A stretch of DNA of 64,000 bases from Enterovibrio norvegicus FF-33 (GCF_000286835.2 NZ_AJYD02000038.1:1226417-1290416); one strand, 5' to 3'. Positions 16,618-26,070 are shown, numbered from the stretch's first letter. The notes: generated from the letters alone by a model not told the origin. A program made the numbers and translations.

Positions 16618-16713
16618 TTATGGTGTCCCACAGCAAGGGCCTGGCTTATTAGGCTCCTTTTTCTTCGTGGCAAGTACAGGTCCTTTTTTCGCAACAAAGT
16701 TTATTTTTTTCAT
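16618..16713 (-). CDS. 31-residue candidate RiPP precursor peptide
   Basis: The ATG at 16711-16713 is preceded by AGAAGGAAAAGATA, a strong ribosome binding site, and the frame stops with TAA at 16618-16620. The product begins MKKINFVAKK, has eight lysines in total, and ends KPGPCCGTP. A Pro-Gly-rich tail with two adjacent cysteines, a cationic N-terminal half, and its place directly upstream of a peptide ABC exporter are what one expects of a precursor peptide. There is no double-glycine leader site and no Sec signal. Its lysines or N-terminus could accept an acyl chain from the GNAT/ACP system. Function is inferred from context only; I recognise no homologue. Confidence 0.6.
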   Translation of the reverse strand: MKKINFVAKKGPVLATKKKEPNKPGPCCGTP

Positions 16714-16764
16714 TATCTTTTCCTTCTATGAATAAAGCCAATGATTGACGTGGTTAATGTGCAC

Positions 16765-16781
16765 TGCTTATTGAATAAGCA
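16765..16781. promoter_or_regulatory. Perfect 8-bp palindrome upstream of the peptide gene
   Basis: TGCTTATT and AATAAGCA surround a single central G, 52 bp upstream of the peptide start codon. A TTGACT-like hexamer lies further upstream on the minus strand. The palindrome may be an operator at the peptide promoter. The binding protein is unknown. Confidence 0.4.
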
Positions 16782-16919
16782 AATGCCATTCTATTGTTGT
16801 GGTAGTGTTTTTAAAAGTCAACCATTTGCGAATGTCAGAGAGGGGTATGAAAATATAATTTTTAAAATGATTAAGATGTCTTTTGTTTAAGACCTGAAGA
16901 TATTATTATTTTTCATTAG

Positions 16920-17015
16920 TTTCTAATTGGTTATTTATTGATTTCTAATTGACATCTGGTTGGTTTCTAATTATTTTCTCATTTATTTTATGATGTTCGG
17001 CTTATTTTTTAAGTT
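16920..17015 (+). promoter_or_regulatory. Direct-repeat regulatory array B
   Basis: Three exact TTTCTAATT copies start at 16920, 16942 and 16964, a strict 22-bp period. A GGCTTATTTTTTAAGTT box (16999-17015) follows 35 bp after the start of the last repeat. It is the twin of the array at 7279-7374, on the same strand. The first copy also belongs to an inverted ATTAG-TTT-CTAAT. Downstream on the plus strand is the 97-codon gene at 17340 after a leader of about 325 bp. On the other side is the peptide gene about 200 bp away, so the array may act in either direction. Confidence 0.6.
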
Positions 17016-17339
17016 TGAATATTGGTTGTTCAATATGTCAGTTCTCACCCTGCCCTTGGAAGGTAAGTCCCCTTTGTTCTTGCGTTTTAGGACAAAGTTA
17101 TTAAGTCTAACTTTTCTATGAGTGGATGATGTTGTCAGCGCGATCAGGATAAAGCGCACGATTAATAGCTTTGGAGGGGGGCGTAGTCGGGTGACGGATG
17201 AGTGTCTATTTTTTCGCTTTGAATTGACTGTTTTATCTGAGGATTGCGCTTCACGTGGTAAAATTGATTCTTATCTGCCGAACCAGTGAGATGTCGCGCA
17301 GACTTTTTTTCTGGGATTCAGTGCCTTTAAGGGGTCAGC

Positions 17340-17633
17340 ATGAATGTAGACAAAGCGAAAAAACGAATCGCTAAACAGGTCAAGAAAGGCTTCAAGGGTT
17401 ACCCCCAAATTTCGATACAGTACTTTGGGGAACGTGCAGATTGCGCTTCTGAAGTGGCCGTGCAGTTCACGCTCGATGAGGGCTCAGAGGTTCAAGAAGA
17501 GCGTTTTGCGAGTAAAACCGATGCCAGAGAAAATGAAGTGATTCAATCGGCACTGGTGAAGATTATTGAGCGCGCCAACGCCAGCACTGTTGTAGAAGTA
17601 GAGGGTGTTTCACCTATTTCTTCACCCATTTAA
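17340..17633 (+). CDS. Unrecognised 97-residue protein
   Basis: The protein starts with a basic segment (KAKKRIAKQVKKGFKGYPQ), followed by a likely beta-rich part (ISIQYFGERADCASEVAVQFTLDEG) and a helix (ENEVIQSALVKIIERA). It has no signal peptide or membrane span. AAGGGG lies ahead of the ATG. It is followed by a terminator, so it is monocistronic. It is the first plus-strand gene after array B and may share control with the acyl/peptide locus. I cannot assign a function. Confidence 0.6.
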   Translation: MNVDKAKKRIAKQVKKGFKGYPQISIQYFGERADCASEVAVQFTLDEGSEVQEERFASKTDARENEVIQSALVKIIERANASTVVEVEGVSPISSPI

Positions 17634-17690
17634 TCTAGCGTAAGTGACAGAGAAACATAGGCGTTAGCAAAGCGCTCAAGCATGATTTTG

Positions 17691-17740
17691 AACCTCCTGA
17701 AATGCAGTGAAAATGACACTGCGTATGAAGGAGGTTTTTT
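17691..17740 (+). terminator. Rho-independent terminator with a nested stem
   Basis: AACCTCCT pairs with AGGAGGTT ahead of a run of T. A second stem, GCAGTG with CACTGC, sits inside. It ends the transcript of the 97-residue protein gene. Confidence 0.8.
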
Positions 17741-17811
17741 TGGAAGGGGTGTTTGTGCTTTTCAATGACTATAGCCATGATGCTAACAATACAAAATGGG
17801 AAGGGTAGGCA

Positions 17812-18234
17812 ATGAAGCAGTCAATTGTGCATATAGCGTTAGTTGTCAATGACTACGATGAGGCTATTGATTTCTACGTCAACAAACTGAAGTTTGAGTT
17901 GGTTGAGGACACGTACCAACCAGAGCAAGATAAACGTTGGGTCGTCGTTTCGCCACCGGGTTCAAGCGGCGTAACATTGCTATTAGCTAGGGCTTCGAAG
18001 CCTGAGCAGCATGATTTTATTGGTAATCAATCTGGTGGACGCGTTTTTCTGTTTCTCAACACCGATGATTTTTGGCGAGACTATCACCGAATGGTCGATG
18101 AGGGGATTAAGTTTGTCAGACCACCGGCTGAACAAGACTATGGCGTAGTAGCGGTGTTTGAAGATCTCTATGGAAACCTATGGGATTTACTGCAACTGAA
18201 CCCTGATCACCCCATGTCGATAAGAACGATTTAG
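17812..18234 (+). CDS. VOC/glyoxalase family protein
   Basis: The 140-residue protein has two beta-alpha-beta-beta-beta modules: IVHIALVVNDYDEAIDFYVNKL at the start and VVAVFEDLYGNLWDLLQ near the end. Likely metal ligands are His7, the Glu in FEDLYGN and others of the VOC pattern. Members include glyoxalase I, dioxygenases and antibiotic-resistance proteins. The substrate cannot be told from the sequence. It is a single gene. Confidence 0.85.
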   Translation: MKQSIVHIALVVNDYDEAIDFYVNKLKFELVEDTYQPEQDKRWVVVSPPGSSGVTLLLARASKPEQHDFIGNQSGGRVFLFLNTDDFWRDYHRMVDEGIKFVRPPAEQDYGVVAVFEDLYGNLWDLLQLNPDHPMSIRTI

Positions 18235-18456
18235 TTCACCACTCGGTGGCGGTTTATTCTCTTATATGAACAATGTATATGGACTTCTTTGCGGTTCGTA
18301 TCTGATGTTATGTCAATGCATTTTAGACAGTAAACCTCAGGTGAGCCGTCTCACTGTATCAATGCGGATAAGCGTGTTTTGACGCTCTATTTTCTGTACC
18401 CTAGTGACCATTCTGACTGCCTCGGCGCACACGTGAAAAATAGACAGGGAATTGAA

Positions 18457-19272
18457 ATGGAAAAAATTCAAATAAACGGCAGAAACATGTCGTATTTAGA
18501 TGTGGGTGAAGGCCCAGTGGTGGTGTTCGGGCATAGCTATTTGTGGGACAGCGCCATGTGGCAGCCTCAAATTGAAGCGTTAAGTAAACAGTATCGCTGT
18601 ATTGTGCCGGAGCTATGGGCGCACGGGCAATCTGATGCTGCACCGGACTCAACCACGTCACTGTTGGATTACGCTGATGATGTGCTTTGTCTAATGGATC
18701 AGTTAGGCATTGAGCAGTTTGCGTTGGTGGGCCTGTCTGTTGGCGGTATGTGGGGAACCGAGTTGGTATTGAAAGCCCCAACTCGCGTTAATGCCCTGGT
18801 GCTGATGGATACTTTTGTCGGCTACGAGCCAGAAGTCGCTAAGGCTAAATACGTGGCTATGTTTGACACCATTGAACAATTGGAAATGGTTCCGCCGCCA
18901 ATGGTCGATGCTATCACGCCGTTATTTTTTGCTAGCAATGCCGAACAAGACACCCCTGAGCTTGTTGCTGAATTCAAAAAGAGGTTGTCAGCGCTTTCCG
19001 GTGAAAAAGCGAAAGCGATTGTTCACGTTGGTCGCATGGTGTTTGATCGCCGTGATACCTTTGATGATATTGAAAAGCTCACGCTGCCAACACTGGTGAT
19101 GGTGGGTGCGGAAGACAAGCCTCGTCCGCCACTTGAATCGATGCTGTTGCATGATGCGATAGACGGTAGCGAGTTCATCTCAATTCCCAAAGCAGGGCAC
19201 ATCAGTTGCCTTGAACAGCCTGAAATTGTGAATGAAGCGTTGACACGTTTCCTTGCGAAGAATTTCGCTTAA
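18457..19272 (+). CDS. Alpha/beta-fold hydrolase
   Basis: The 271-residue protein has the nucleophile elbow GLSVGG with Ser94, an oxyanion region near VVVFGHSYLW, an acid candidate in LVMVGAEDKPRP, and the catalytic histidine in AGHISCLEQP. It starts at MEKIQINGRN after GGGAATTG; an upstream in-frame start at 18379 adds 26 residues that do not fit the family. Such enzymes cleave esters, lactones or C-C bonds. The substrate is unknown. Confidence 0.87.
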   Translation: MEKIQINGRNMSYLDVGEGPVVVFGHSYLWDSAMWQPQIEALSKQYRCIVPELWAHGQSDAAPDSTTSLLDYADDVLCLMDQLGIEQFALVGLSVGGMWGTELVLKAPTRVNALVLMDTFVGYEPEVAKAKYVAMFDTIEQLEMVPPPMVDAITPLFFASNAEQDTPELVAEFKKRLSALSGEKAKAIVHVGRMVFDRRDTFDDIEKLTLPTLVMVGAEDKPRPPLESMLLHDAIDGSEFISIPKAGHISCLEQPEIVNEALTRFLAKNFA

Positions 19273-19339
19273 GTTGTTAATTCGAGCTGACTGGCTTTCG
19301 CGTCTTTCAAGCGGCGATAAATGAATGCCCTTGGATTCA

Positions 19340-19380
19340 AAAAAAGCACTGTGTGATGATTAATCAAACAGTGCTTTTTT
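19340..19380. terminator. Bidirectional terminator
   Basis: AAAAAAGCACTG and its exact complement flank a 17-base loop between the convergent hydrolase and chemoreceptor genes, giving a U-run on either strand. Confidence 0.85.
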
Positions 19381-19402
19381 GTGTATTTACGAATAACGCA
19401 GA

Positions 19403-22393
19403 TTAATACTTAAACCGTCGAATCATGGCATTCAGGTTTTCCGCTTGCCCGCTTACGCCGTCCATATTGTCGTTAATTCGGGTTAAGATACGTGCGCTTT
19501 GCTGAATGCTATCGCCCACACCTTCTACGCCGTCAGATGCATCTCTGACCCTGTCAAATTGTGCTTTGATGGATATATTCACACGATCGAAATTTGCGCA
19601 TACTTCGCTGCTGGACTCGGTAATTTTTTTGAGTAAATCACCGGACAGGTTCACTTGCTCTGCGCCCAGTACGATGCGTTCATCAGATTCGATAATTAGC
19701 GCTGAGATCTCTTTTGCTGCTTCTGCGCTGCGTTGTGCAAGATTACGGACTTCACCCGCGACGACGGAGAACCCTCGGCCTTGTTCGCCCGCTCTTGCGG
19801 CTTCCACGCTGGCATTGAGTGCCAATAAGTTGGTTTGGAAAGCGATGCCTTCAATGGTACTGATGATCTGCTGCATTTTGCGACTGGAATCGATAATCGA
19901 CACCATTGCGCTTTCGATTTGCTTTACCAACACTTCACTTTCTTGGGCATGCTCCAGCGCTTTTTGTGAAACCGAGACCGACACATTGGCGTGATCTAAA
20001 GCTTCATCAATGTTGCTGCGCATGGCGCGCATCAAAGTGGAAACGTCTTTCAGGCTTTTTACTTGAGTAACAATTTGTTGGTTTAACCCAGAGACTTCTG
20101 CGGACGTTTCTTCTGATGTATTAGACACTGTTGAAGCGGTGCTCTGAATCTCTTTAAGCATGACAGCCAAGCTAGCCATTGTTTGATTGATACCCTGTTT
20201 CAGGGTTTTGTAATCGCCATGAGCGTCGAGAGTGAAATTGTCGGTCAGGTTACCTTGTGCCAACTGCTCCAGTACTTGTCGTGTATGCGTCAATATGTGC
20301 TCGATATTCTCCGCAGACTGGTTCACTGAGGTTGCTAATTGGCGCAAATCACCAGACACATTCATGGTGTCACATCGAGCGGAAAAATCACCGTTCGACA
20401 CCTGGTTCATCACTGACACAATATTGGCAATCACGGTGCCTGTTGATGTCGAGGCCCCGTTTACCGCCATTTTCATTTCATTCATCTTGCCCTGTGCGTT
20501 CAACGACACCGTTTGCCCGAAGCGTCCTTCGCTCATTGATGCCATCACATCACAGATATTGATGATGATCCCTTCAGTGTTGGCTATCGATTGGTTGATA
20601 GATTCTTTCAACGACGCCAGATCGCCCGCAGCAGGGGCAGTAATACGCGGGTTATAGTCACCCACTTCAAGTGCCGCCATCACGGTTTTAGTGTCAGCGA
20701 TAAAGGCCGCGGTGGTCGCCGCAGAGCTGTTGACCTGATTTTTCAGCGTCGCTAATTGCCCTTGGGCGTCTTTCACCACGCGATTACTGAAGTCACCTTG
20801 CTCAATTTGGGACATAACGTTGCCAATGTCTTCGACGGTCGCTTCTAGTTCCCCTGCGAACTCATTGATGCTGCGCTTTAACACCAACAAATCACCCGTC
20901 ATTTCGGTGTTCACTCGTTGGGTAAAGTCGCCTTGAGAAAGGCCATTCATGGTGGTGGAAATCGTTCCAACTGCGTCGTTGAGCGATGCCAGCATAGTAT
21001 TAAGTGCTTCGGCAGCTTGTCCCGCTTCATCTTTGCTGTGCACTTTGGCTCGGTTTGAAAAATTCCAATTTTGTCGCAATGCGAGAATGAAAGCGGACAA
21101 TTCCTGAATCGGACGTGAAATGCGAAGACCAAACGTTTTCGCGGTGAACAACACCAGTGACACCATAATCACCACAACCAACAAGTAGATAATCTGCAGG
21201 GTGAAAACGGCTGCCAAGGCTTCGCTGGACTCTTGCTCCACCACCACAAGCCACTCAACATCAGGGCTAACGTTCACCTTTTGATATACCGTCAGAGTGG
21301 ATTCACCGTTGTAGTTGTCACCGTGTAAAGCCGCAGGTGGTTCGGAGGTGGTGCTTGCCATTGCGGCGTCAATCGCTTCGGTATTAACGACAATGTTATC
21401 TTTAAACGAAGAGAGAACGGTAAGTTCTTCGTTATGAAATGTGTCTGATCGTAATCGTTTGTCTGAACCAATTACGAAGGATTCGCCCGTTTCTCCTAAG
21501 CCATAATCTTTGCCCATGACGGCAGATATTTGATCAATGGGCAATTGAACAATCAGTGCGGAAACGGCCTCTCCGTTTGTATAAATAGGCGTGGCAATAA
21601 AACTGGTTGGAGCGTCATAAGACGGACGGTATTGCTGGTAGTCGACAAAGTGGGTTTTCACCGATTGCCCCGCTGCGAGCCGCTCACGCAAGCCAGAAAA
21701 GGCATGACCTAATCCGGACTCTGCGAACGGGCCGTCAATCAGGTTCGTGGCAAAGTCGACTTCTTTGTGAGCGGAATACACAACGTTGCCAGATTCTAAA
21801 TCGACTAAGAAGATGTCGTAGAAACCAAAATTTTCAACGTAATTTTGGAAATCTGCATGGAAGCGACGATGAGTAAAGTCATACTCTTGGTTGCCTGCTT
21901 GTGTCAGGGCTTGTTTCTGTCCAAGAGGGTTAGGGTTGTTAGTGATGTAAGCATGTTGAAGTGCGTATGCTTGTGGGCCAATGGCTTCAAATAGCGCGTC
22001 AGCATCCAAGGGAATACCGTTAATTTCTTGGAACTTGGTGTTGAATTGTTCCTGGTAATAGCGCTGAATATCAGGCAGTTGGCTCTGCTTGAACTGCGGG
22101 TAATTGTTAAACGCGTTATTAAACGCCGGGGCTGCGGAAGCCGTCATTGGGTTATTGGCGATGCTTAGAAGAACACTATTGCTGTTTTTGAAATAGCTTT
22201 CTAACGCATCTCCCTTTAAGTGGGCGATGGCTTGGAGTGAATCACTTTTTTGCGTCTCCATGGATGACCATGAGCTATACAGACCAATGCCCGCCGTGAA
22301 AATGGTAGGAACTAGACCAATGAGGCAAAGAATCACCGTTAGTTTCTTTACCAGAGCAAAATCCTCAAACTTTCGCATCCACGTTTCAAACAC
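19403..22393 (-). CDS. Methyl-accepting chemotaxis protein with poly-HAMP array
   Basis: The 996-residue receptor has a first span at about residues 17-38 and a large periplasmic Cache-type sensor to about residue 400. The second span ([18 protein letters not shown]) leads into a HAMP domain. At least six further HAMP-like repeats follow, each marked by a QGDFxxRV-type motif (GDF, GDF, GDY, GRF, GDF, GNL). The signalling tip is canonical: [33 protein letters not shown] is quoted here by its core [20 protein letters not shown]. It likely serves the main flagellar chemotaxis pathway. The ligand is unknown; Cache domains often bind amino or organic acids. Confidence 0.9.
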   Translation of the reverse strand: MFETWMRKFEDFALVKKLTVILCLIGLVPTIFTAGIGLYSSWSSMETQKSDSLQAIAHLKGDALESYFKNSNSVLLSIANNPMTASAAPAFNNAFNNYPQFKQSQLPDIQRYYQEQFNTKFQEINGIPLDADALFEAIGPQAYALQHAYITNNPNPLGQKQALTQAGNQEYDFTHRRFHADFQNYVENFGFYDIFLVDLESGNVVYSAHKEVDFATNLIDGPFAESGLGHAFSGLRERLAAGQSVKTHFVDYQQYRPSYDAPTSFIATPIYTNGEAVSALIVQLPIDQISAVMGKDYGLGETGESFVIGSDKRLRSDTFHNEELTVLSSFKDNIVVNTEAIDAAMASTTSEPPAALHGDNYNGESTLTVYQKVNVSPDVEWLVVVEQESSEALAAVFTLQIIYLLVVVIMVSLVLFTAKTFGLRISRPIQELSAFILALRQNWNFSNRAKVHSKDEAGQAAEALNTMLASLNDAVGTISTTMNGLSQGDFTQRVNTEMTGDLLVLKRSINEFAGELEATVEDIGNVMSQIEQGDFSNRVVKDAQGQLATLKNQVNSSAATTAAFIADTKTVMAALEVGDYNPRITAPAAGDLASLKESINQSIANTEGIIINICDVMASMSEGRFGQTVSLNAQGKMNEMKMAVNGASTSTGTVIANIVSVMNQVSNGDFSARCDTMNVSGDLRQLATSVNQSAENIEHILTHTRQVLEQLAQGNLTDNFTLDAHGDYKTLKQGINQTMASLAVMLKEIQSTASTVSNTSEETSAEVSGLNQQIVTQVKSLKDVSTLMRAMRSNIDEALDHANVSVSVSQKALEHAQESEVLVKQIESAMVSIIDSSRKMQQIISTIEGIAFQTNLLALNASVEAARAGEQGRGFSVVAGEVRNLAQRSAEAAKEISALIIESDERIVLGAEQVNLSGDLLKKITESSSEVCANFDRVNISIKAQFDRVRDASDGVEGVGDSIQQSARILTRINDNMDGVSGQAENLNAMIRRFKY

Positions 22394-22706
22394 AGTGCCA
22401 TCCCGTTAATGAAGTGAGTGTTTCGATGTTAAGAGTGTAGAAAGGAATCACGTGACTGTGTAGTCAGTTGGTCAGGGTAGGTGGATGAATTTTAAGTAAC
22501 ATATAGATATGGGGATTAGGTGTGACAAGGTTCACTCGCGGTGTGTTACTTTTATAAACACTAAACACGTATCTTTATATTGCTTGGGGATAGGAAGCTT
22601 TGCGAAAAATACGCGGTTATAAACGGGCAATACTGGTACGTCGAAAGTCAATTTGTCCTCATAGTGAGTGACACATAACAGATGATAAAGCGATAAGGAG
22701 TGGAGG

Positions 22707-23123
22707 TTGGCGTTGGACGAAAATATCTCACAGAACGAAGAAAATGATGCGTTGCTGAATAAGCCTCTCTCGTTTGTGGTTGTGATGGTCGGTATTGCAT
22801 TTGCAGTGCTAAACCTTCAATTGGTGTTCGGTGATGAACAAAACAGCCGTTGGCTAATTGTGGTTTACAGCTTATTGGCATTTATCGCCATTTTTGTTGT
22901 GATGTTCTGGGTGTTTGATTCTAAGAATACGGTTGTTAATGACCAGTATGTCGCTAAAGGTAAAACAAAAATATATTGGCACGAGGTCACGAACTTTAAA
23001 GCTAACGATTTCTCTGTTGTTATTCAGGCGGGCGACAAAAAAGCGGTGATCAATTACTACGCGTATTCCAATCCTGAGGGTTTGATGGCGCGCATCAATC
23101 ATCTGTTGAACAAGCGAGGATGA
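22707..23123 (+). CDS. Small membrane protein with cytoplasmic PH-like tail
   Basis: The 138-residue protein has two spans (SFVVVMVGIAFAVLNLQLVF; LIVVYSLLAFIAIFVVMFWV). A C-terminal beta-rich region follows (TVVNDQYVAKGKTKIYWHEV...KAVINYYAYSNPEGL), resembling bacterial PH/YcxB-like domains. A TTG start at 22707 is supported by AAGGAG six bases upstream. It is monocistronic with its own terminator. Function unknown. Confidence 0.65.
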   Translation: MALDENISQNEENDALLNKPLSFVVVMVGIAFAVLNLQLVFGDEQNSRWLIVVYSLLAFIAIFVVMFWVFDSKNTVVNDQYVAKGKTKIYWHEVTNFKANDFSVVIQAGDKKAVINYYAYSNPEGLMARINHLLNKRG

Positions 23124-23154
23124 CGTTGCTCGGGTGCAAAACGCGACAGGAATA

Positions 23155-23191
23155 AAAAGACCACGCAGGAAATTCTAGCGTGGTCTTTTTA
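23155..23191. terminator. Bidirectional terminator
   Basis: AAAAAGACCACGC pairs with GCGTGGTCTTTTT across an 11-base loop, between the convergent small membrane protein gene and the exporter gene at 23217. Confidence 0.9.
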
Positions 23192-23216
23192 TTGGCATGA
23201 AGCGCTTCAGGCTGAG

Positions 23217-24257
23217 CTAGCCCAACCAATAAATCCCGAGCAATACCCACGCCGCAATCGATAATGTTTCGATCACCACCATTAAGATGGGCTCGTAGCC
23301 GATGGTAAAGAGCTTCTTCACGGAGGTTTTAATGCCAAGTGCCGCAACGGCTGCGACAAGACACCACGATGATAGCCCAGACAACGCGCTGGTTACTTGC
23401 ACTGGCAGAATGTGTGCGCTGTTGATGGCGACACAAACACAAAAACCAACCACAAAAAGTGGCAGCAGAGGAATGTCCGCTTTTTCACCGTCTTTATCGC
23501 GTTGATTTCGAAAATAGAGAGAAATCACCAGAATCACAGGGACAAGCAAAGCAACCCTCAGTAGTTTGGTGATGGTGGCAAATTCACCCGCTTGAGGGGA
23601 AATGGAGTATCCCGCGCCGACGACCTGCGCGACATCATGAATAGTGCCGCCAATAAAGATCCCGGCAAGCCTGTCATCAAAACCGAGTATGTTGACAAAA
23701 ATGGGGTAGATCACCATGGCAATCGTGCTGAATGCCGTCACGGCTATCACGGTAAATAACGTATTTCGCTCACTGTATTGATGCTTAGGTAAAACGGCTG
23801 AAATAGCGAGTGCCGCTGACGCGCCACAGATGGCGACCGAGCCTCCAGTTAGTACACCAAATTGAACACGGCGTCCGAGCAATTTGGCAACAAGCATCCC
23901 GATGGTGATGGTCAGTGCGATACCGCATGCGACCCACGCCAGCATTTCCCAACCTAACATCATCATCTCATCGATCGTAATGCGAAGCCCAAGTAATGCC
24001 ACGCCAAATCGCAGCACTTTCTTAGCCGCAAACTCAACGCCGGGCTGGCATTTCGAATCGTTGGCCAAAAAGTGGAAAGCGATGCCCAATAAGAGGGCGA
24101 AGAGCATTTGCGGTGCACCATAGTGAGCAGAGAGAAAAGTGGCTGCAGCAGCAACGGTGACAGAAAGTAATAAGCCGGGTGCGAGTGTTCGAGAATGTTG
24201 GCTAAGCGTCGGCCAATCGGGGATCATTTTTTTTGTTTTCGGCAGCATGAAAAACAT
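23217..24257 (-). CDS. YeiH/PF03601-family exporter, candidate sulfite exporter
   Basis: The 346-residue protein has about ten spans and the family motifs KKVLRFGVALLGLRITIDE, GGSVAICGASAALA and GGTIHDVAQVVGAGYSIS. PF03601 members (TauZ/SuyZ type) are found with sulfonate degradation genes and proposed to export the sulfite released. Here it lies just downstream of suyB, on the same strand but beyond a terminator, so it has its own transcript from the roughly 270-bp gap. Sulfite export is inference from family and context. Confidence 0.75.
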   Translation of the reverse strand: MFFMLPKTKKMIPDWPTLSQHSRTLAPGLLLSVTVAAAATFLSAHYGAPQMLFALLLGIAFHFLANDSKCQPGVEFAAKKVLRFGVALLGLRITIDEMMMLGWEMLAWVACGIALTITIGMLVAKLLGRRVQFGVLTGGSVAICGASAALAISAVLPKHQYSERNTLFTVIAVTAFSTIAMVIYPIFVNILGFDDRLAGIFIGGTIHDVAQVVGAGYSISPQAGEFATITKLLRVALLVPVILVISLYFRNQRDKDGEKADIPLLPLFVVGFCVCVAINSAHILPVQVTSALSGLSSWCLVAAVAALGIKTSVKKLFTIGYEPILMVVIETLSIAAWVLLGIYWLG

Positions 24258-24527
24258 CCATATTATTGATTTAACGTTTTTATTTTTTGGCTTTTTGACT
24301 CATGCCTTCGCTCGATGTGGGCAGCTTAGGTTAAACACAAATCGTCACGGAGAAACCGCCAACGCGGGAATTTTTGTGTGTCGGCAGGAGCAAATCTTTT
24401 GTTCGCAGGCCGTTATAAATTCGAGTTAGTACGTTTGAGCAAATACCGTACCGCTTATTGATGGTTATCTGTGCGTTCAGTTCTTTAAGGGAAAGGTATA
24501 CGGGTATTCTCATATCCTGAGCAGAGA

Positions 24528-24559
24528 AAAAAGACGCTGAGTTTCCTCAGCGTCTTTTT
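24528..24559. terminator. Terminator of the sulfonate operon
   Basis: AAAAAGACGCTGAG pairs perfectly with CTCAGCGTCTTTTT around a TTTC loop, 12 bp after the suyB stop codon. It ends the long leftward DHPS operon. Confidence 0.92.
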
Positions 24560-24570
24560 ATCGTGCGTGA

Positions 24571-25740
24571 TTACGCACTGCGGTACAGTTTGGTCAGTAC
24601 GAATTCGCGGTGACCGAGAGATTCCGCTGCGGTGTAACGGCCATTTGCAGTGCGAAGTGTCATGTCGATCAGCGCATCACCCGCTGAGTCCATATTCAAT
24701 TCGCGAGCAAGAATACCCGATACATCAACATCGATGTGCTCGCCCATGGTACGCACGGTACGTGGGTTTGCAGTGATCTTAATAACCGGAATAATAGGGT
24801 TACCAATTACGTTACCTTGACCTGTTGGGAACAAGTGAACAGCAAAACCCGCTGCCGCTTGCAAGGTCACACACTCTGCGGCTGCAGAAGACGTGTCCAT
24901 GAAGTACAAACCTGGACCCGCTGCTGGGCGTTCAGCGGGCGTCAATACATCAACAAATTGCGTGTGTTTACCGATTTTCTGGTAGTTACCAAACGCTTTC
25001 TCTTCGATGGTAGTCAACCCGCCCAAAATGTTACCTTTGGTTGGTTGGCTGTCAGACAAATCAGAGGTTTTGTTTGGTTCGATAACCTCGTCCATGTATG
25101 CCTGCCACGTGTTGAGGAACTTCTCACCAATTTCTGGTGAAACAGCACGCGTTGCACAAATTTGCTCTGCACCGGTTAGCTCGGAGGTTTCACCGAAACA
25201 CAGGGTTGCGCCTTGCGCAGACAGCTTGTCACACAGGTTGCCCACGGTTGGGTTAGCCGCGAGACCTGATGTCGTATCAGACTCACCACACTTCATTGAG
25301 ATCCAAAGCTCACTAACATCGCACTCTTCGCGTGTGATTTCACTGGCTGCTTGAACGTAGTCTTTCGCAACACGAGAAGCCGATGCAATGGTGTTGATGT
25401 CGCCGTTTTGCTCGATAGCAAAGCCTTGAACTGGCTTACCAGAAGCTGCAATACCTTCAACAACACGTGCTGTCCATTCAGGCTCGATACCGATAACAAC
25501 CACAGCAGCCACGTTCGGGTTACAACCGGTACCAATCAACGTACGGAAGTGAAGTTCTAAATCTTCACCAAATTGAAGGCGACCGTACGGGTGAGGAATC
25601 GCCATCGTACCTTTAATGTTGTTGGCAACGGCTTCACATGCGGCATTCGACAAATCGTCCAATGGCAAAATGATGACATGGTTACGTACACCGACACGGC
25701 CATTTTCGCGGCGATAGCCCATAAATTTATAGTTGCTCAT
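24571..25740 (-). CDS. suyB: (2R)-sulfolactate sulfo-lyase, large subunit
   Basis: The 389-residue protein belongs to the UxaA/altronate dehydratase C-terminal family: it starts [17 protein letters not shown] and contains [17 protein letters not shown] and [18 protein letters not shown]. With the small subunit it eliminates sulfite from sulfolactate, leaving pyruvate. Altronate or galactarate dehydratase would be the alternative. The separate short SAF subunit, the neighbouring hpsN and the sulfite-exporter candidate favour SuyB. It starts 3 bp after suyA, with its ribosome binding site inside the end of that gene. Confidence 0.87.
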   Translation of the reverse strand: MSNYKFMGYRRENGRVGVRNHVIILPLDDLSNAACEAVANNIKGTMAIPHPYGRLQFGEDLELHFRTLIGTGCNPNVAAVVVIGIEPEWTARVVEGIAASGKPVQGFAIEQNGDINTIASASRVAKDYVQAASEITREECDVSELWISMKCGESDTTSGLAANPTVGNLCDKLSAQGATLCFGETSELTGAEQICATRAVSPEIGEKFLNTWQAYMDEVIEPNKTSDLSDSQPTKGNILGGLTTIEEKAFGNYQKIGKHTQFVDVLTPAERPAAGPGLYFMDTSSAAAECVTLQAAAGFAVHLFPTGQGNVIGNPIIPVIKITANPRTVRTMGEHIDVDVSGILARELNMDSAGDALIDMTLRTANGRYTAAESLGHREFVLTKLYRSA

Positions 25741-25743
25741 GGC

Positions 25744-26031
25744 TTACCACCTCTTCGTTTTAACGTTTTGAACGTGAACATGTCCGCCTTTCGCGATGTT
25801 CGCAATTGCTTTGCCGATGTCGTTGTCATATTTCAAGATAGTGTCGCCATCTTGAATATCGTTGAGCGCAACTTTGTGGCCAAGCGGGATAGCATCTAGT
25901 GCCAGTATTTCGATGGTTGCATCCGTGTCCATTACCCATCCAACAAGCGTTTGGCCAGCTTCTAAGCCCTCAACCACAATCACGCCAACGGAGTCGGTCG
26001 AATCGTGGACGAGAAAATCTGGTTTTTGCAT
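25744..26031 (-). CDS. suyA: (2R)-sulfolactate sulfo-lyase, small subunit
   Basis: The 95-residue protein is a lone SAF domain (FLVHDSTDSVGVIVVEGL, with IPLGHKVAL and YDNDIGKAI), the short partner that UxaA-type dehydratases have fused or separate. The ATG at 26031 has AAGGAG six bases upstream; the ATG at 26037 directly abuts that site and is unlikely to be used. It precedes suyB in the same operon. Confidence 0.87.
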   Translation of the reverse strand: MQKPDFLVHDSTDSVGVIVVEGLEAGQTLVGWVMDTDATIEILALDAIPLGHKVALNDIQDGDTILKYDNDIGKAIANIAKGGHVHVQNVKTKRW

Positions 26032-26070
26032 TTTCATCTCCTTTTGAATAAACGTTTTTCTTTTCTTGGG

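Noticed and set aside
16528..16731. A 67-codon plus-strand frame opposite the peptide gene
   Set aside because: It has no ribosome binding site and its composition follows from the AT-rich antisense of the 31-codon gene, which has a strong site and better context.
7358..17015. The GGCTTATWTTTTAAGTT boxes as direct repeats left by insertion of a mobile island
   Set aside because: Similarity covers spaced short motifs and not one continuous block, there is no integrase, and the fixed spacing fits regulatory sites better.
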